In this document: positions 16,237 to 25,092 of the stretch, piece by piece
Position numbering within the stretch: the stretch's first letter is position 1
Layout: each line of letters begins with the position of its first letter
Origin: Amycolatopsis sp. EV170708-02-1
GTDB taxonomy: Bacteria > Actinomycetota > Actinomycetes > Mycobacteriales > Pseudonocardiaceae
Reading direction: 5' to 3'
Assembly: GCF_022479115.1 (NCBI RefSeq)
Contig: NZ_CP092497.1
Coordinates: 3,038,001 to 3,102,000, forward strand
DNA length: 64,000 nucleotides
Program-made: the position numbers and the translations under genes
The notes under the pieces: generated by a model
Seen by the model: the letters and a program-made list of their open reading frames with translations, nothing else
Told to the model about the DNA's origin: nothing
The model's database searches: none

Positions 16237-16797
16237 GTGGCTTTGCGAGCTATCGTCCCGCGCCGGGATCAGCTGATCGCGGCGAGCCTCACCGGCGCGG
16301 TCGTGATCGTGGTCGGATACGCGTCGGGTCTCGGGCTGAAACCCGGGACGGCGGCGGAAAGCCCGTCGCCGGTGATCGCCCAGCCCGCGCCGTCCGGCCC
16401 GTCCCCGGTGCCGGACGGGAAACCGCCGCCACCCGCGCCCATCCCTTCCCTGCCGGCGGTTCCGGTCACCGACGTCCCCGCCCCGGTGGCGCCGCCCGGG
16501 CCCGGTGGCGGTGTCGAGGTCAGCCCTTCGGCGCCGCCGCCGGAACCCGTGCCGCCGACGCATCCGCATCCGGAGCCGCCGACCACTCCGCCACCGCCGC
16601 CGGAGGAGCTTCCGGCGTGTCAACCCGGTGCGGTGCACCAGGTTCTGGACACGGTCGCCGCGCTACCGCTGCTCGGTGGCGTCACCGAAGGGCTCGGCGT
16701 GACGGGGGCGGACGGGCTCGGCGCGACCCTGCTCGGGTACTGCCGGGCGGAGGACGGCACGGTCGTCCTCGAGACCGTCCCCGTTCCGGCGCGGTGA
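16237..16797 (+). CDS. Proline-rich membrane-anchored or secreted protein
   Basis: A 186-residue protein. A short basic N-terminus and one hydrophobic segment (about 15-35) act as anchor or uncleaved signal. Residues 40-130 are a Pro/Ala/Ser-rich linker with little other content. The last 55 residues form a small domain with two cysteines (ACQPGAV and YCRAE) that could form a disulfide. GTG 16237 follows AGGAGAGG. I do not recognise the family. It opens the CopD/cupredoxin operon, four bases before the next start, so a role in the same extracytoplasmic system is likely. Confidence 0.7.
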   Translation: MALRAIVPRRDQLIAASLTGAVVIVVGYASGLGLKPGTAAESPSPVIAQPAPSGPSPVPDGKPPPPAPIPSLPAVPVTDVPAPVAPPGPGGGVEVSPSAPPPEPVPPTHPHPEPPTTPPPPPEELPACQPGAVHQVLDTVAALPLLGGVTEGLGVTGADGLGATLLGYCRAEDGTVVLETVPVPAR

Positions 16798-16800
16798 GCC

Positions 16801-17702
16801 GTGGTCAAGACCTGGTACGTACTCGCCCGCTGCGTGGACTACTTCGGCATGACCCTGTTCACGGGCGGCCTGTTCTTCCTCGCGTTCCTGTGGCCGGACG
16901 GCGCCGGGCACGGCCGGGCCCGCAAGGTCGTCGGAACCGGATGGCTGCTCGGTTTCGCCGGTACCGTCGCGGGTCTCGGGCTGCAGGGCGCATGGGCGGC
17001 ACAACGTTCGGCCGCGGACCTGTTCGACTGGGACCTGCTCGGGCAAGCGCTCGATACCCAGTTCGGGCGCGTCTGGTTCGCCAAGGCCCTTCTGTGGCTG
17101 CTGGCGGGTGTCGTCCTCGCCGACCTGATGCAGCGCGGCCGGAACGCGGCGACGTCGATCGCTTGGCGGGTCGGTGCGGGCGTGTTGACTCTCGGGCTGC
17201 TGCGCACGACGGGGCTGACCGGTCACGCCGTCGAAAGCGGGAGACCTTTGCTCACCCAGCTCGCGGATCTCGTGCATCTGGCCGGGATCTGCGCCTGGAT
17301 CGGGGGCTGGCCGTCCTGTTGTTCGGCGTGCTGTCCCGGCGTGATCCCGGCGAGCTCGCCGCCGTCGTGCCGCGTTATTCCCGGCTGGCCATGGTTTCCG
17401 TCTTCGCCGTCATCGTGGCGGGTGCCGTGCTGGCGTGGCAGACGGTCGGCGGCTGGGATCGACTGTCCACAACGGACTACGGGCGCACGCTGGTGGTCAA
17501 GCTGCTCGTCCTCGCGGTCGTCCTCGTGATCGCGCAGGGCAGCAAGAGCTGGGTCGCCCGGCGCCTGGATTTCGCGGTGGTCCTGCGCGGGGACGCCGCC
17601 ACCGTCCGCCCCTTCGTCCATTCCGTCGCCGCCGAGACCGCGCTCGTCATCGTGGTCCTCGCTGCGGCGAGCCTTCTCGTCACGGCCAGTCCCGGCCGGT
17701 GA
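16801..17702 (+). pseudogene. copD: CopD-family copper transport protein, interrupted by a 1-nt frameshift
   Basis: The start at 16801 (GTG) gives a polytopic CopD-type membrane protein with VHLAGICAWIGG near residue 158-169, the family's His/Trp/Gly-Gly region. At that point the frame shifts: homology continues in another frame as LAVLLFGVLSRRDPG and runs to TGA 17702. One base appears missing in the G5 run at 17302-17306. Restored, the protein would be about 300 residues with eight or so helices. CopD works with CopC to bring copper across the membrane. The lesion may be real or a homopolymer base-calling error. Confidence 0.78.
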
Positions 17703-17728
17703 CCGTCCAACCGAAAGGAGTGTCCTCA

Positions 17729-18682
17729 ATGGACAACCAGGAGACCGGGAACCCCACGGCCGAAGCGCCGCCGCCGGTGCCCGCCCGGCGCATCTGGCCG
17801 GTGGCGGTGGCGATCCTCGCCCTGGGTGTCGCGCTGCTCAGCCTCGCCACCCTACGAGGCGGGCAGCAGGCGGACACCGCCCAGAGCGCCGACGTCGACC
17901 TCGCCGCGCTGTCGAAGCAGGGGCCGCTGGCGGTTCCGCTGTATCAGGAAATCGCCAAGGAAAAGGCGGCGTCACCGGCGGCGGCCAAAACCGTCGAGAT
18001 CATGGGGTACAAGTACAGCCCGGCGAGCCTTTCCGTCGCCGTCGGCGACACGGTGACGTGGACCAACCACGACACCGCGCCGCACAACGTCGTCATCACC
18101 GACGGCCCGGAGAAGTTCACTTCGCCCACGTTGCAACAGGGACAGACCTTCAGCCACACCTTCACCAAGGCCGGGACCTACTCCTACTACTGCTCGGTGC
18201 ACCCGGACATGAAGGCCGCGGTCAAGGTCGAGGGCTCGGGTACTCCGCCGACGAGCGTTCCGCCGAGTTCGCCGACCTCGACGCCGACGTCGAGCCCGCC
18301 GCACACGATGCCGCCCACCACCCCGGGCGGAGGGTCCTGTGTCCCGAAGGGGGTGCTGCAGCCGATCATCGACCACATCAAGGCGGCGCATCTGCAGACC
18401 TCGCCGGGGCAGCAGGTGCAGGACATCCTGAACCTCGACCAGTACATCAAGACCCATACGGTGTGGCTGGAGACCGTCCTCGCCCCGGTGCTGGACGGAT
18501 CGGCCGACAAGGTCGTCGCCGACACGCTCGCCCCGATCGTCGCGCATCTCAAATCCGCGCATCTGGAGACGTCGCCCGGTCAGCAGGTGGCCGATCTGCT
18601 GAACCTCGACCAGTACATCAAGACGCATACGGTGTGGCTCGAAACCGTGCTCACCCCGTTGCTGAACCAGGCGAGCTGCTAG
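17729..18682 (+). CDS. Membrane-anchored cupredoxin with C-terminal tandem repeat domain
   Basis: A 317-residue protein. An N-terminal helix (about 22-44) anchors it outside the membrane. The plastocyanin-like domain (about 85-170) has the type-1 copper ligands His119 (APHNV), Cys155, His158 and Met161 (CSVHPDM). A Pro/Ser/Thr linker follows, then two copies of a 47-residue helical unit (209-255 and 266-312) with 36 identical positions. ATG 17729 follows AAAGGAG. The duplicated unit is not one I recognise. A role in copper storage or electron transfer with the neighbouring CopC/CopD is inferred. Confidence 0.85.
   Translation: MDNQETGNPTAEAPPPVPARRIWPVAVAILALGVALLSLATLRGGQQADTAQSADVDLAALSKQGPLAVPLYQEIAKEKAASPAAAKTVEIMGYKYSPASLSVAVGDTVTWTNHDTAPHNVVITDGPEKFTSPTLQQGQTFSHTFTKAGTYSYYCSVHPDMKAAVKVEGSGTPPTSVPPSSPTSTPTSSPPHTMPPTTPGGGSCVPKGVLQPIIDHIKAAHLQTSPGQQVQDILNLDQYIKTHTVWLETVLAPVLDGSADKVVADTLAPIVAHLKSAHLETSPGQQVADLLNLDQYIKTHTVWLETVLTPLLNQASC
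18353..18664 (+). repeat. Tandem 141-bp coding repeat in the cupredoxin gene
   Basis: Two in-frame 141-bp units (18353-18493 and 18524-18664), separated by 30 bp, encode the 47-residue repeat described in the cupredoxin entry. The block coding for DQYIKTHTVWLETVL is nearly invariant. High DNA similarity suggests a fairly recent duplication or gene conversion. Confidence 0.85.
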
Positions 18683-18686
18683 CCGG

Positions 18687-18717
18687 GGGCCCGGCCGGTA
18701 AGCGGCCGGCCGGGCCC
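18687..18717 (+). terminator. GC-rich hairpin after the cupredoxin gene
   Basis: Arms GGGCCCGGCCG (18687-18697) and CGGCCGGGCCC (18707-18717) pair perfectly, with one more inner pair, and CTTC follows without a T-run. It starts five bases after the stop codon. It could terminate or only attenuate transcription into the YceI-like gene 38 bp further on. Confidence 0.55.
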
Positions 18718-18755
18718 TTCGCCAGTATCCACGTTCCCCAGTACGGAGACGAGCG

Positions 18756-19220
18756 ATGTCCGACACCGAGCTACTGCCCGCCCCGGCCCAGGCCGGCCAC
18801 ACCCTTCGTCCGGACCGTTGCGTCGTAGAGCCGTCACTCCGATTCCTGCGTTTCCCCTTGGCACGCGCCAGGTTCACCGCGACCGCGGGATACCTGGACG
18901 TCTCGGAGGATCCCTCGTTCTTCGTCGAGCTGGACGTGCCTTCGCTGCGGACCTATCCGTGGCCGTTGAAGTACTTGATCCTCAGGCGCCAGGAGACCCG
19001 CGTGCTGACGTTCACCTCCGGCGAGCTCGTCGTCGACGGGCGGCGAGTGCGGATCGACGGGTGGATCGGGAACCGCGGGCTCGTGCTGTCGGGCGAGCTG
19101 CGTCCGGTCGATGAGGAAAGGATCGTCTTGTGGGCCAAGGGAATCCTGCCCCGGCCACGGCGCGCGCCCTGGTACGTCCGCCGCGTCCACGTCGAGATCG
19201 CCATCGAGTTCGTCCGATGA
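18756..19220 (+). CDS. YceI-like protein
   Basis: A 154-residue protein without a signal peptide. Its layout resembles the YceI lipid-binding barrel: an opening VVEPSLRFLRFPLARARF strand pair, a VELDVPSLRT segment, an ETRVLTFTSGELVVDG strand and a late G-LxxRG-like region. The match is from pattern only, and the protein could be an unrelated small beta-barrel. It lies between two cupredoxin genes and its TGA overlaps the start of the second (ATGA), so it is co-expressed with it. Confidence 0.6.
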   Translation: MSDTELLPAPAQAGHTLRPDRCVVEPSLRFLRFPLARARFTATAGYLDVSEDPSFFVELDVPSLRTYPWPLKYLILRRQETRVLTFTSGELVVDGRRVRIDGWIGNRGLVLSGELRPVDEERIVLWAKGILPRPRRAPWYVRRVHVEIAIEFVR

Positions 19221-19825
19221 AGCGGCTCGCCGGCCTCGTCTCGACGGCGATCTTCCTCGTCCTGCAAGCCGTCTGCCTGGCACCACCGGCGAACGCGGCC
19301 ACCCATCAGGTGATGATGCAGGGCTACGCGTACAGCCCGGCGGCGCTGACCGTGCGGGCCGGGGACACCGTCACCTGGATGCAGCACGATCAGGCGCCCC
19401 ACGACGTCGTCACGACGAGTGCGCCGGCCGCTTTCCGCAGTCCGCAGCTCTCGGCGGGGCAGAGCTGGAGCCACACGTTCACCAAGCCGGGTACGTATTC
19501 CTACTACTGTTCGGTGCATCCGGACATGCGCGCGACGGTCACCGTGCTCGCCGCGGAAACACCCACGAAGCAGCCGTCCGCCGCGCCTTCGAAGCAGACC
19601 ACGGCCCGTCCGGCGACGTCTTCGGCGCCTTCGTCGAGCCCGCCTCCGACGAGCAGCGAGGCCCCTGCTCCGGTGGTCCCGGAGAGCTCGGCGCCCGCCC
19701 CGCCGGTCACCCAAGAAGCGGCGGCCACGGGACCGTCGCTCGACCCGATGTTGCTGGTCGCCGGGGTCGTCACCGCGGTGGCGGTGCTGTGCCTGCTCCT
19801 GGTCGGATCGCGACCGGCCGGGTGA
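19217..19825 (+). CDS. Exported cupredoxin with C-terminal membrane anchor
   Basis: A 202-residue protein. A signal peptide ends near residue 32 (PPANAAT). The plastocyanin-like domain (about 33-112) keeps all type-1 copper ligands: His62 (APHDV), Cys98, His101 and Met104 (CSVHPDM). A Pro/Ser/Thr-rich linker of about 65 residues leads to a C-terminal helix (LLVAGVVTAVAVLCLLLV) that anchors it. It is a paralogue of the cupredoxin at 17729 but lacks the helical repeats. Coupled to the YceI-like gene by ATGA overlap. Probably a surface copper or electron carrier. Confidence 0.87.
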   Translation: MKRLAGLVSTAIFLVLQAVCLAPPANAATHQVMMQGYAYSPAALTVRAGDTVTWMQHDQAPHDVVTTSAPAAFRSPQLSAGQSWSHTFTKPGTYSYYCSVHPDMRATVTVLAAETPTKQPSAAPSKQTTARPATSSAPSSSPPPTSSEAPAPVVPESSAPAPPVTQEAAATGPSLDPMLLVAGVVTAVAVLCLLLVGSRPAG

Positions 19826-19832
19826 GGGAAGG

Positions 19833-19852
19833 TCTTACCGAGTTCTGACGGA
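19833..19852 (+). promoter_or_regulatory. Third copy of the TTACCGA/TGACGGA regulator box
   Basis: The 20 bases TCTTACCGAGTTCTGACGGA are identical to 15288-15307 before the GT2 operon. The internal direct repeat TTACCGA/TGACGGA has 11-bp pitch. It lies 50 bp before the ATG of the GT-C-like gene that heads the RR/HK operon, and just after the second cupredoxin gene. Confidence 0.62.
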
Positions 19853-19901
19853 CGGCGCCGACGCGTCGTTTCGCGCCGGGAACGCGGTTACGGTGCCGGT
19901 G

Positions 19902-21241
19902 ATGTCCACTGTCACCGCCCCTTCCCGTACCGGTCGCCGGGCCGATCTGATCGCCGTGGGGCTGGCGATGCTCCTGGTCGCCGCCGCGATCGCCGTCGGT
20001 CTCCACTACAACCGGCCCGGCTCCGGCGTGGTGATCTACGCCTTCGCGCCACCGCTGTTCGGCTTGTGGCTGCCTCACGTGGGGCCGGGTTCGGTCGCCG
20101 CCGTGGTGCTCGCGCTCCTGGTCGTCAGCAAAGGTCCCTCGCTCGCCGCGCGGCTGCGGTGGCGCCCGCTGCTCGCGCTCGGCTACGTGACCGCGCTGGC
20201 GTGGACGTTCTCGCTGGCGATGATCGACGGCTGGGCGCGCGGTTTCACCGGCAGGCTCACCACGGAACACGAGTACCTGCACGAGGTCCCCGGCATCACC
20301 GACATCCCGGAGATGCTGGCCGGATTCTCCTCGCGCATCCTGGACTTCCAGCCGGACTCGTGGACGACGCACGTCTCCGGGCATCCGCCGGGCGCGACGC
20401 TCGTCTTCGTCTGGCTCGACAGGCTCGGCCTGCAGGGCGGCGCGTGGGCGTCGGCGGTCGTCGTGCTCGTCGGTTGCCTGGCCGTGGTCGCGGTGCCGGT
20501 GACGCTCGCCGCGCTGGGCAGGGAGGACGCCGCGAGGACGGTCCTGCCGTTCGCCGTCCTGACCCGGGCGCGATCTGGATCGGGGTGTCCGCGGACGGGC
20601 TCTTCGCGGGTGTCACGGCGACCGGGATCGCGCTGCTGGCGCTCGCCGTGCGGCGGCGGGCCCTCGCGCTCCCCGGCGGTCTGCTGCTCGGGTTCGGGCT
20701 CTTCCTTTCGTACGGTCTCGTGTTGCTGGCCGTGCTCGTGCTTGCCGTCGTCGTGCTGACCCGCGAGTGGCGGATCCTGCTCCTCGCCACGGCGGGCGTG
20801 GCCGTGGTCGTCGTGGCGTTCGCGCTGACGGGCTTCTGGTGGCTCGACGGCTATCACCTGGTGGTCGAGCGCTACTACCAGGGGATCGCGACGCTGCGCC
20901 CGTACTCCTACTGGGTGTGGGCGGATATCGCGGCGGTGCTCATCGCGATCGGGCCCGCCGTGATCGCCGGGACGCGACGGGCGGGCGCGGATTTCCTCGC
21001 CGAGCCGAAACGGTCGTTCCGCGAGCCGGTCACGCTGATCGTGCTGGCCGCGGCGCTGACGATCGCTTTCGCCGACCTGTCCGGCCTGTCGAAGGCGGAG
21101 GTCGAACGCATCTGGCTACCGTTCGAGGTGTGGCTGCTGCCCGCGGTGGTGTTGCTGCCGTCGAAGGGGCGGCGGTGGTGGCTCGCCGCGTCGGCGGCCA
21201 CGGCGCTGGTGGTGAACCACCTGGTGCTGACGAGTTGGTGA
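19902..21241 (+). pseudogene. Polytopic GT-C-like membrane protein, interrupted by a 1-nt frameshift
   Basis: From ATG 19902 a very hydrophobic protein is read with LTTEHEYLHEVPGITDI near residue 113-129 and a SGHPPGATLVFVWLD segment, resembling lipid-linked sugar transferases of the GT-C fold. Near 20561-20568 the frame is lost: one C seems missing in GACCCGGGCG, and homology continues in the next frame from PGAIWIGVSADG to TGA 21241. Restored length would be about 446 residues with roughly ten helices. It is followed by a two-component system and may be its main target or partner. The glycosyl role is tentative. Confidence 0.68.
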
Positions 21242-21251
21242 GGTGGATGGC

Positions 21252-21950
21252 ATGACAGAACAGGGCCGGGTGCTCGTCGTCGACGACGACGAGACCGTGC
21301 GGGACGTCGTCCGGCGGTACCTGGAGGTCGCGGGTTTCGAGGTCGACGTCGCCGGCGACGGCACCGAGGGGCTGCGGCTGTTCTCCACGACCGGGCCGGA
21401 CCTCGTGGTCCTCGACGTCATGATGCCCGGGCTCAACGGGCTCGAGGTGTGCCGCCGCCTGCGGCAGGTGAGCCAGGTGCCGGTCGTGATGCTGACCGCG
21501 CTCGGCGAGGAGGAGAACCGCATCGCCGGGCTCCAGCTCGGCGCCGACGACTACGTCACGAAACCGTTCAGCCCCAAGGAACTCGCGTTGAGGGTGGCAT
21601 CGGTGCTGCGGCGGGCGCGGATGCCGCGGCCCGAACCGGCGGCGCGCGTGATCACCGACGGCGACCTCGCGTTGCAGATGACGGCCCGGCAGGCGGCCCT
21701 CGGCGGCGTGGAGCTTTCACTGACGAGCCGGGAATTCGACCTGCTCGCGTTCTTCCTCACCCATCCCGGGGTGGCGTTCTCCCGCGCCGATCTGCTGGAG
21801 AAGGTCTGGGGCTGGGACTTCGGCGACCAGTCCACCGTGACCGTCCACGTCAGACGGTTGCGGGAGAAGATCGAGAAGAACCCGGCGAAACCCGTCCGCG
21901 TCGCCACCGTCTGGGGCGTCGGCTACCGGTACGACCCGGTGCGGCGATGA
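21252..21950 (+). CDS. OmpR-family response regulator
   Basis: A 232-residue regulator. The receiver domain has VDDDETV at residues 11-17, the phospho-acceptor Asp in [15 protein letters not shown] near 56 and Lys in [10 protein letters not shown] near 105. The winged helix (about 130-228) ends with [14 protein letters not shown] 21252 is preferred over GTG 21243 because GAGGTGG lies seven bases upstream. Its kinase follows with ATGA overlap. Direct repeats with 11-bp pitch nearby (19833, 22998, 26206, 15261) are candidate binding sites. Confidence 0.88.
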   Translation: MTEQGRVLVVDDDETVRDVVRRYLEVAGFEVDVAGDGTEGLRLFSTTGPDLVVLDVMMPGLNGLEVCRRLRQVSQVPVVMLTALGEEENRIAGLQLGADDYVTKPFSPKELALRVASVLRRARMPRPEPAARVITDGDLALQMTARQAALGGVELSLTSREFDLLAFFLTHPGVAFSRADLLEKVWGWDFGDQSTVTVHVRRLREKIEKNPAKPVRVATVWGVGYRYDPVRR

Positions 21951-22996
21951 TCGGCTCCGGGGAGTCGCTCGGCGAGATGCTGGCGCACGCCTGGCATATC
22001 CTGCCGTTCGCGCTGATGTTCGCGTTGCCGGTGGTGCTGCTCGGCGGGCTGGCGTTGTACCTGCTCCGGCACGGTTCGCTGGCCAGCACGATGACGATCC
22101 TCGTGCTGATCCCCGTGTTCGCGACGCTGATCGCGGTGCTCGGGATCAGCGGGTTCATGTTCACCCCGGCGCTGACCACGATGACACTGGTCTGCGTTCT
22201 GGTCGCGCTCGTGACCGTGCCGGCGGCGCTCGTGCTCGGCCGCGCGATCGCGCGCCGCAGCGTGTGGGAACGGGAGGCGCGGGAACGGGAGCGCGCGGCC
22301 GAGGCGTCGCGGCGCGAACTGGTCGCGTGGATCAGTCACGACCTGCGGAGCCCGCTGGCCGGGATCCAGGCGATGGCCGAGGCCGTCGCGGACGGCGTCG
22401 TCGCCGACCCGATCGAGGTCACCGGCTACGCGCGGCGGATCAGCGGGGAGACGACGCGGTTGTCCGGCATGGTCGGCGATCTGTTCGAGCTTTCGCGGAT
22501 CACCGCGGGAGCGTTGCAGCTGACCATGGCCGCGGTGCCGCTGCGCGACGTCGTCAGCGACGCGGTCGCCGCGCAGGCGCCGCTCGCCGAGCAGAAACGC
22601 GTACGGATGATCGAATACGCCACCGTGTGGCCGGTCGTTTCCGGCAGCGACCCGGAACTGGCGCGGATCGTGCGCAACCTGGTGTCCAACGCCGTGCGGC
22701 ACACGCCGCCGGACGGGACGGTCGCCGTCCAGATCGGTATCGAAGGCGGAGAGGCGCTGCTCGCGGTTTCCGACGGCTGCGGCGGGATCCCGGACGACGA
22801 AATCGGACGGGTCTTCGACGTAGCGTTCCGCGGGACGCGGGCGCGGACACCCGAACGCGGCGGGCTGGCGAGCGGCGGCGGGCTCGGCCTCGCGATCGCG
22901 AAAGGCCTCGTCGAAGCCCATCGCGGCCGCATCGGAGTCCAGAACCACGGGCCCGGCTGCCGGTTCGAGGTCCGGCTTCCGCTCGCCATGCCCTGA
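21947..22996 (+). CDS. Sensor histidine kinase
   Basis: A 349-residue membrane kinase. Helices lie near residues 15-38, 44-62 and 66-90, with almost no extracytoplasmic loop, so it may sense within the membrane or through a partner such as the GT-C-like protein. The HisKA motif [14 protein letters not shown], the N-box [25 protein letters not shown] and a G-box [15 protein letters not shown] are all present. It starts at ATG 21947, overlapping the regulator's stop. Confidence 0.88.
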   Translation: MIGSGESLGEMLAHAWHILPFALMFALPVVLLGGLALYLLRHGSLASTMTILVLIPVFATLIAVLGISGFMFTPALTTMTLVCVLVALVTVPAALVLGRAIARRSVWEREARERERAAEASRRELVAWISHDLRSPLAGIQAMAEAVADGVVADPIEVTGYARRISGETTRLSGMVGDLFELSRITAGALQLTMAAVPLRDVVSDAVAAQAPLAEQKRVRMIEYATVWPVVSGSDPELARIVRNLVSNAVRHTPPDGTVAVQIGIEGGEALLAVSDGCGGIPDDEIGRVFDVAFRGTRARTPERGGLASGGGLGLAIAKGLVEAHRGRIGVQNHGPGCRFEVRLPLAMP

Positions 22997-22997
22997 C

Positions 22998-23025
22998 GTG
23001 TCAGCGGCGTGTCACCGCGGTGTCA
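22998..23025 (+). promoter_or_regulatory. Three GTGTCA direct repeats with 11-bp pitch
   Basis: GTGTCA begins at 22998, 23009 and 23020, exactly one helical turn apart, in the 53-bp gap between the kinase stop and the serine hydrolase ATG. Such evenly spaced repeats are typical of OmpR/PhoB-type operators. The adjacent response regulator is the obvious candidate to bind them. They may act as activator sites or repress by covering the promoter. Confidence 0.65.
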
Positions 23026-23049
23026 GCGCGGACGGCGATCGTTGCCGCC

Positions 23050-24216
23050 ATGACGACTTCAGCGAAACGATTCTTCCGGCGGGCCGGGATCACCGCGGTG
23101 GCCGCCGCACTGCTGGCCGGGGTGGCATCCGGCGTGGCCGCCGCGGACAACGGGCGGGACCGGCCGGACCTGCGGGCGATGGCCGAGGAGATCGCCGCCT
23201 CCGGTTTCGCCGGCGCGCAGCTGCGGGTGCACGACCCGCGAGGCGACTGGACCGGCAGCGCCGGGGTGCGCGAGCTGGGCTCGGCCGCCAAGCCGCCGAC
23301 CAACGGACGGTTCCGGATCGGCAGCAACACCAAGACCTTCGTGGCCACCGCCGTGCTGCAGCTGGTCGGGGAGGGCAAGGTCGGCCTGGACGCGCCGGTG
23401 GCCGGGTACCTGCCCGAGTTCGGCCTCGACCGGCGGATCACGGTGCGGATGTTGCTGCAGCACACCAGCGGCCTGTTCGACTACACCGGCGCGATGCTGC
23501 CCGACGGCACGATCGTCCCGGGAATCCCCTTGTCGGGCAAGGAGTTCCTGGACAACCGGTACCACACCTACCGGCCGGAGGAGCTGGTGCGCTTCGGCCT
23601 GTCCAAGCCGCCGCTGTTCGCGCCGGGAACGGACTGGACGTACACGAACATCAACTACGTCCTGGCCGGGCTGGTGATCGAGAAGGTCACCGGCCGCCCC
23701 TACGGCGACGAGCTCCAGCGGCGGATCTTCCGGCCGCTCGGACTCCGCGACACCGTGGTGCCCGGCACCTGGTCGGGCATCCCCGGGCCGCACGCCCACG
23801 GCTACTACCGCTACGAGGAGAAGCCCGGGCAGTGGAAGACGGTCGACATCACGAACCAGAACCCGTCGTGGGCGTCCAGCGCCGGTGAGCTGATCTCGAC
23901 CACGAAGGACCTCCACACGTTCTTCTCCGCGCTGCTGGGCGGAAAGCTGCTGCCCGCGCCGCTGCTGGCCGAGATGCGCAAGCCGCATCCGAAGGGCGGC
24001 TACGGCCTCGGGCTGTACGTCCAGGAGGCGAGCTGCGGCACCGTCCTCAAGGGAATGGGCGGCTTCCACGGCTACGGGACGCTGATGGCCAGCACACCCG
24101 ACGGCAGCCGGACCTACGAGCTGTCCATGACCTACGGCGACTCGGAGGCCGATCTGGGACAGGCCTACAACAAGGCGGACCAGCTGCTCACCGACAAGGT
24201 GCTCTGCGGCAAGTAG
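23050..24216 (+). CDS. Exported serine hydrolase, R61-type D-Ala-D-Ala carboxypeptidase / class C beta-lactamase family
   Basis: A 388-residue protein with a signal peptide (cleavage near VAAAD, residue 36). The three active-site motifs of the family are present: Ser92-N-T-Lys95, Tyr198-T-Asn200, and His340-G-Y-Gly in the third-motif position, as in Streptomyces R61 peptidase (HTG) rather than KTG of beta-lactamases. It likely trims peptidoglycan stem peptides or a related amide. No Shine-Dalgarno is seen and it may be leaderless. The preceding two-component system and GTGTCA repeats suggest regulated expression. Confidence 0.87.
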   Translation: MTTSAKRFFRRAGITAVAAALLAGVASGVAAADNGRDRPDLRAMAEEIAASGFAGAQLRVHDPRGDWTGSAGVRELGSAAKPPTNGRFRIGSNTKTFVATAVLQLVGEGKVGLDAPVAGYLPEFGLDRRITVRMLLQHTSGLFDYTGAMLPDGTIVPGIPLSGKEFLDNRYHTYRPEELVRFGLSKPPLFAPGTDWTYTNINYVLAGLVIEKVTGRPYGDELQRRIFRPLGLRDTVVPGTWSGIPGPHAHGYYRYEEKPGQWKTVDITNQNPSWASSAGELISTTKDLHTFFSALLGGKLLPAPLLAEMRKPHPKGGYGLGLYVQEASCGTVLKGMGGFHGYGTLMASTPDGSRTYELSMTYGDSEADLGQAYNKADQLLTDKVLCGK

Positions 24217-24217
24217 G

Positions 24218-25021
24218 TCAGAGCCGCAGGAAACCCATCTCCGGGAAGTGGGCCGGCGCGATGATCGCGCCGGTCTCTTCCGCTTCCGCGAGGAACCGTT
24301 GCCGGGTGCGAAGCGCGAGATCGGGATCGACGTCGCCGAGGAAACCGACCCGCGAGTCCGTCAGTTGCGCGGGAGTGTGCAGGACGTCGCCGAGCAGCAG
24401 CAGACGCTCGTCGTCCACGGTGATGTCGAGGACGTAGTGGCCGGGCGTGTGCCCGGGGGCGTGCCGCGCCACGATCCCGGGCGCGATCTCGACGTCGTCG
24501 CCGCTGATCGCCTCGGTCAGCCCCGCGCCGCGGGCGGTCTCCATCCCGACGCGGCTCCATTCGCCGGTCCCGGCGGGCGCGATCAGCGCGTCCCAGTCGA
24601 GCTGGCCGAAGACGACCTGGGCTCCGGGGAAGGTCAGGTCGCCTTCGGGGGCGATCCAGCCGATGTGGTCGTTGTGCAGGTGAGTGAGGAAGACGGTGTC
24701 GATCTCGTCCACCGGGCACCCGGCCTTGTCGAGCGCGGCCGCGAGGTCGCCGCCCGTGCCCATCGGCGGCGTGGGGTCGCCCTTGGCGGGCGTCATCCCC
24801 GGCGGGAAGGCGAATTCGCGCGGACCGAGGCCGGTGTCGACGAGGATCGTGCGGCCGTTGCCGCGGATCAGGTACGCGCCGGTCGGGACGTGCACGGTGC
24901 CGTCCTCGTCGAAGACGTCCGGGTGGGCTTCGGGGTCGAGACCGGGGAAGAACGCGAGCGGAAGCCGGATCAGGCCGTCCCCGATCGCTTCGATCTCGAT
25001 GTCTCCGACGGTGATGCCCAC
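24218..25021 (-). CDS. Metallo-beta-lactamase-fold hydrolase
   Basis: A 267-residue enzyme with the zinc motif THLHNDHIGW (HxHxDH), then further ligand regions in ARHAPGHTPGHYV and a late APAHFPEMGF. The subgroup resembles lactonase and quorum-quenching-type MBL hydrolases. GTG 25021 (start VGITVGDIEIE) is preferred, with a G-rich stretch upstream; a longer frame begins at 25063. It ends one base from the convergent serine hydrolase gene. Substrate unknown. Confidence 0.82.
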   Translation of the reverse strand: MGITVGDIEIEAIGDGLIRLPLAFFPGLDPEAHPDVFDEDGTVHVPTGAYLIRGNGRTILVDTGLGPREFAFPPGMTPAKGDPTPPMGTGGDLAAALDKAGCPVDEIDTVFLTHLHNDHIGWIAPEGDLTFPGAQVVFGQLDWDALIAPAGTGEWSRVGMETARGAGLTEAISGDDVEIAPGIVARHAPGHTPGHYVLDITVDDERLLLLGDVLHTPAQLTDSRVGFLGDVDPDLALRTRQRFLAEAEETGAIIAPAHFPEMGFLRL

Positions 25022-25092
25022 CAAAACCCCCAAAAAAGTCGATTCCGTTGCCGGGAACGACAACCGGCCGGGGGCCCGGTCTGTTCCCGGTT

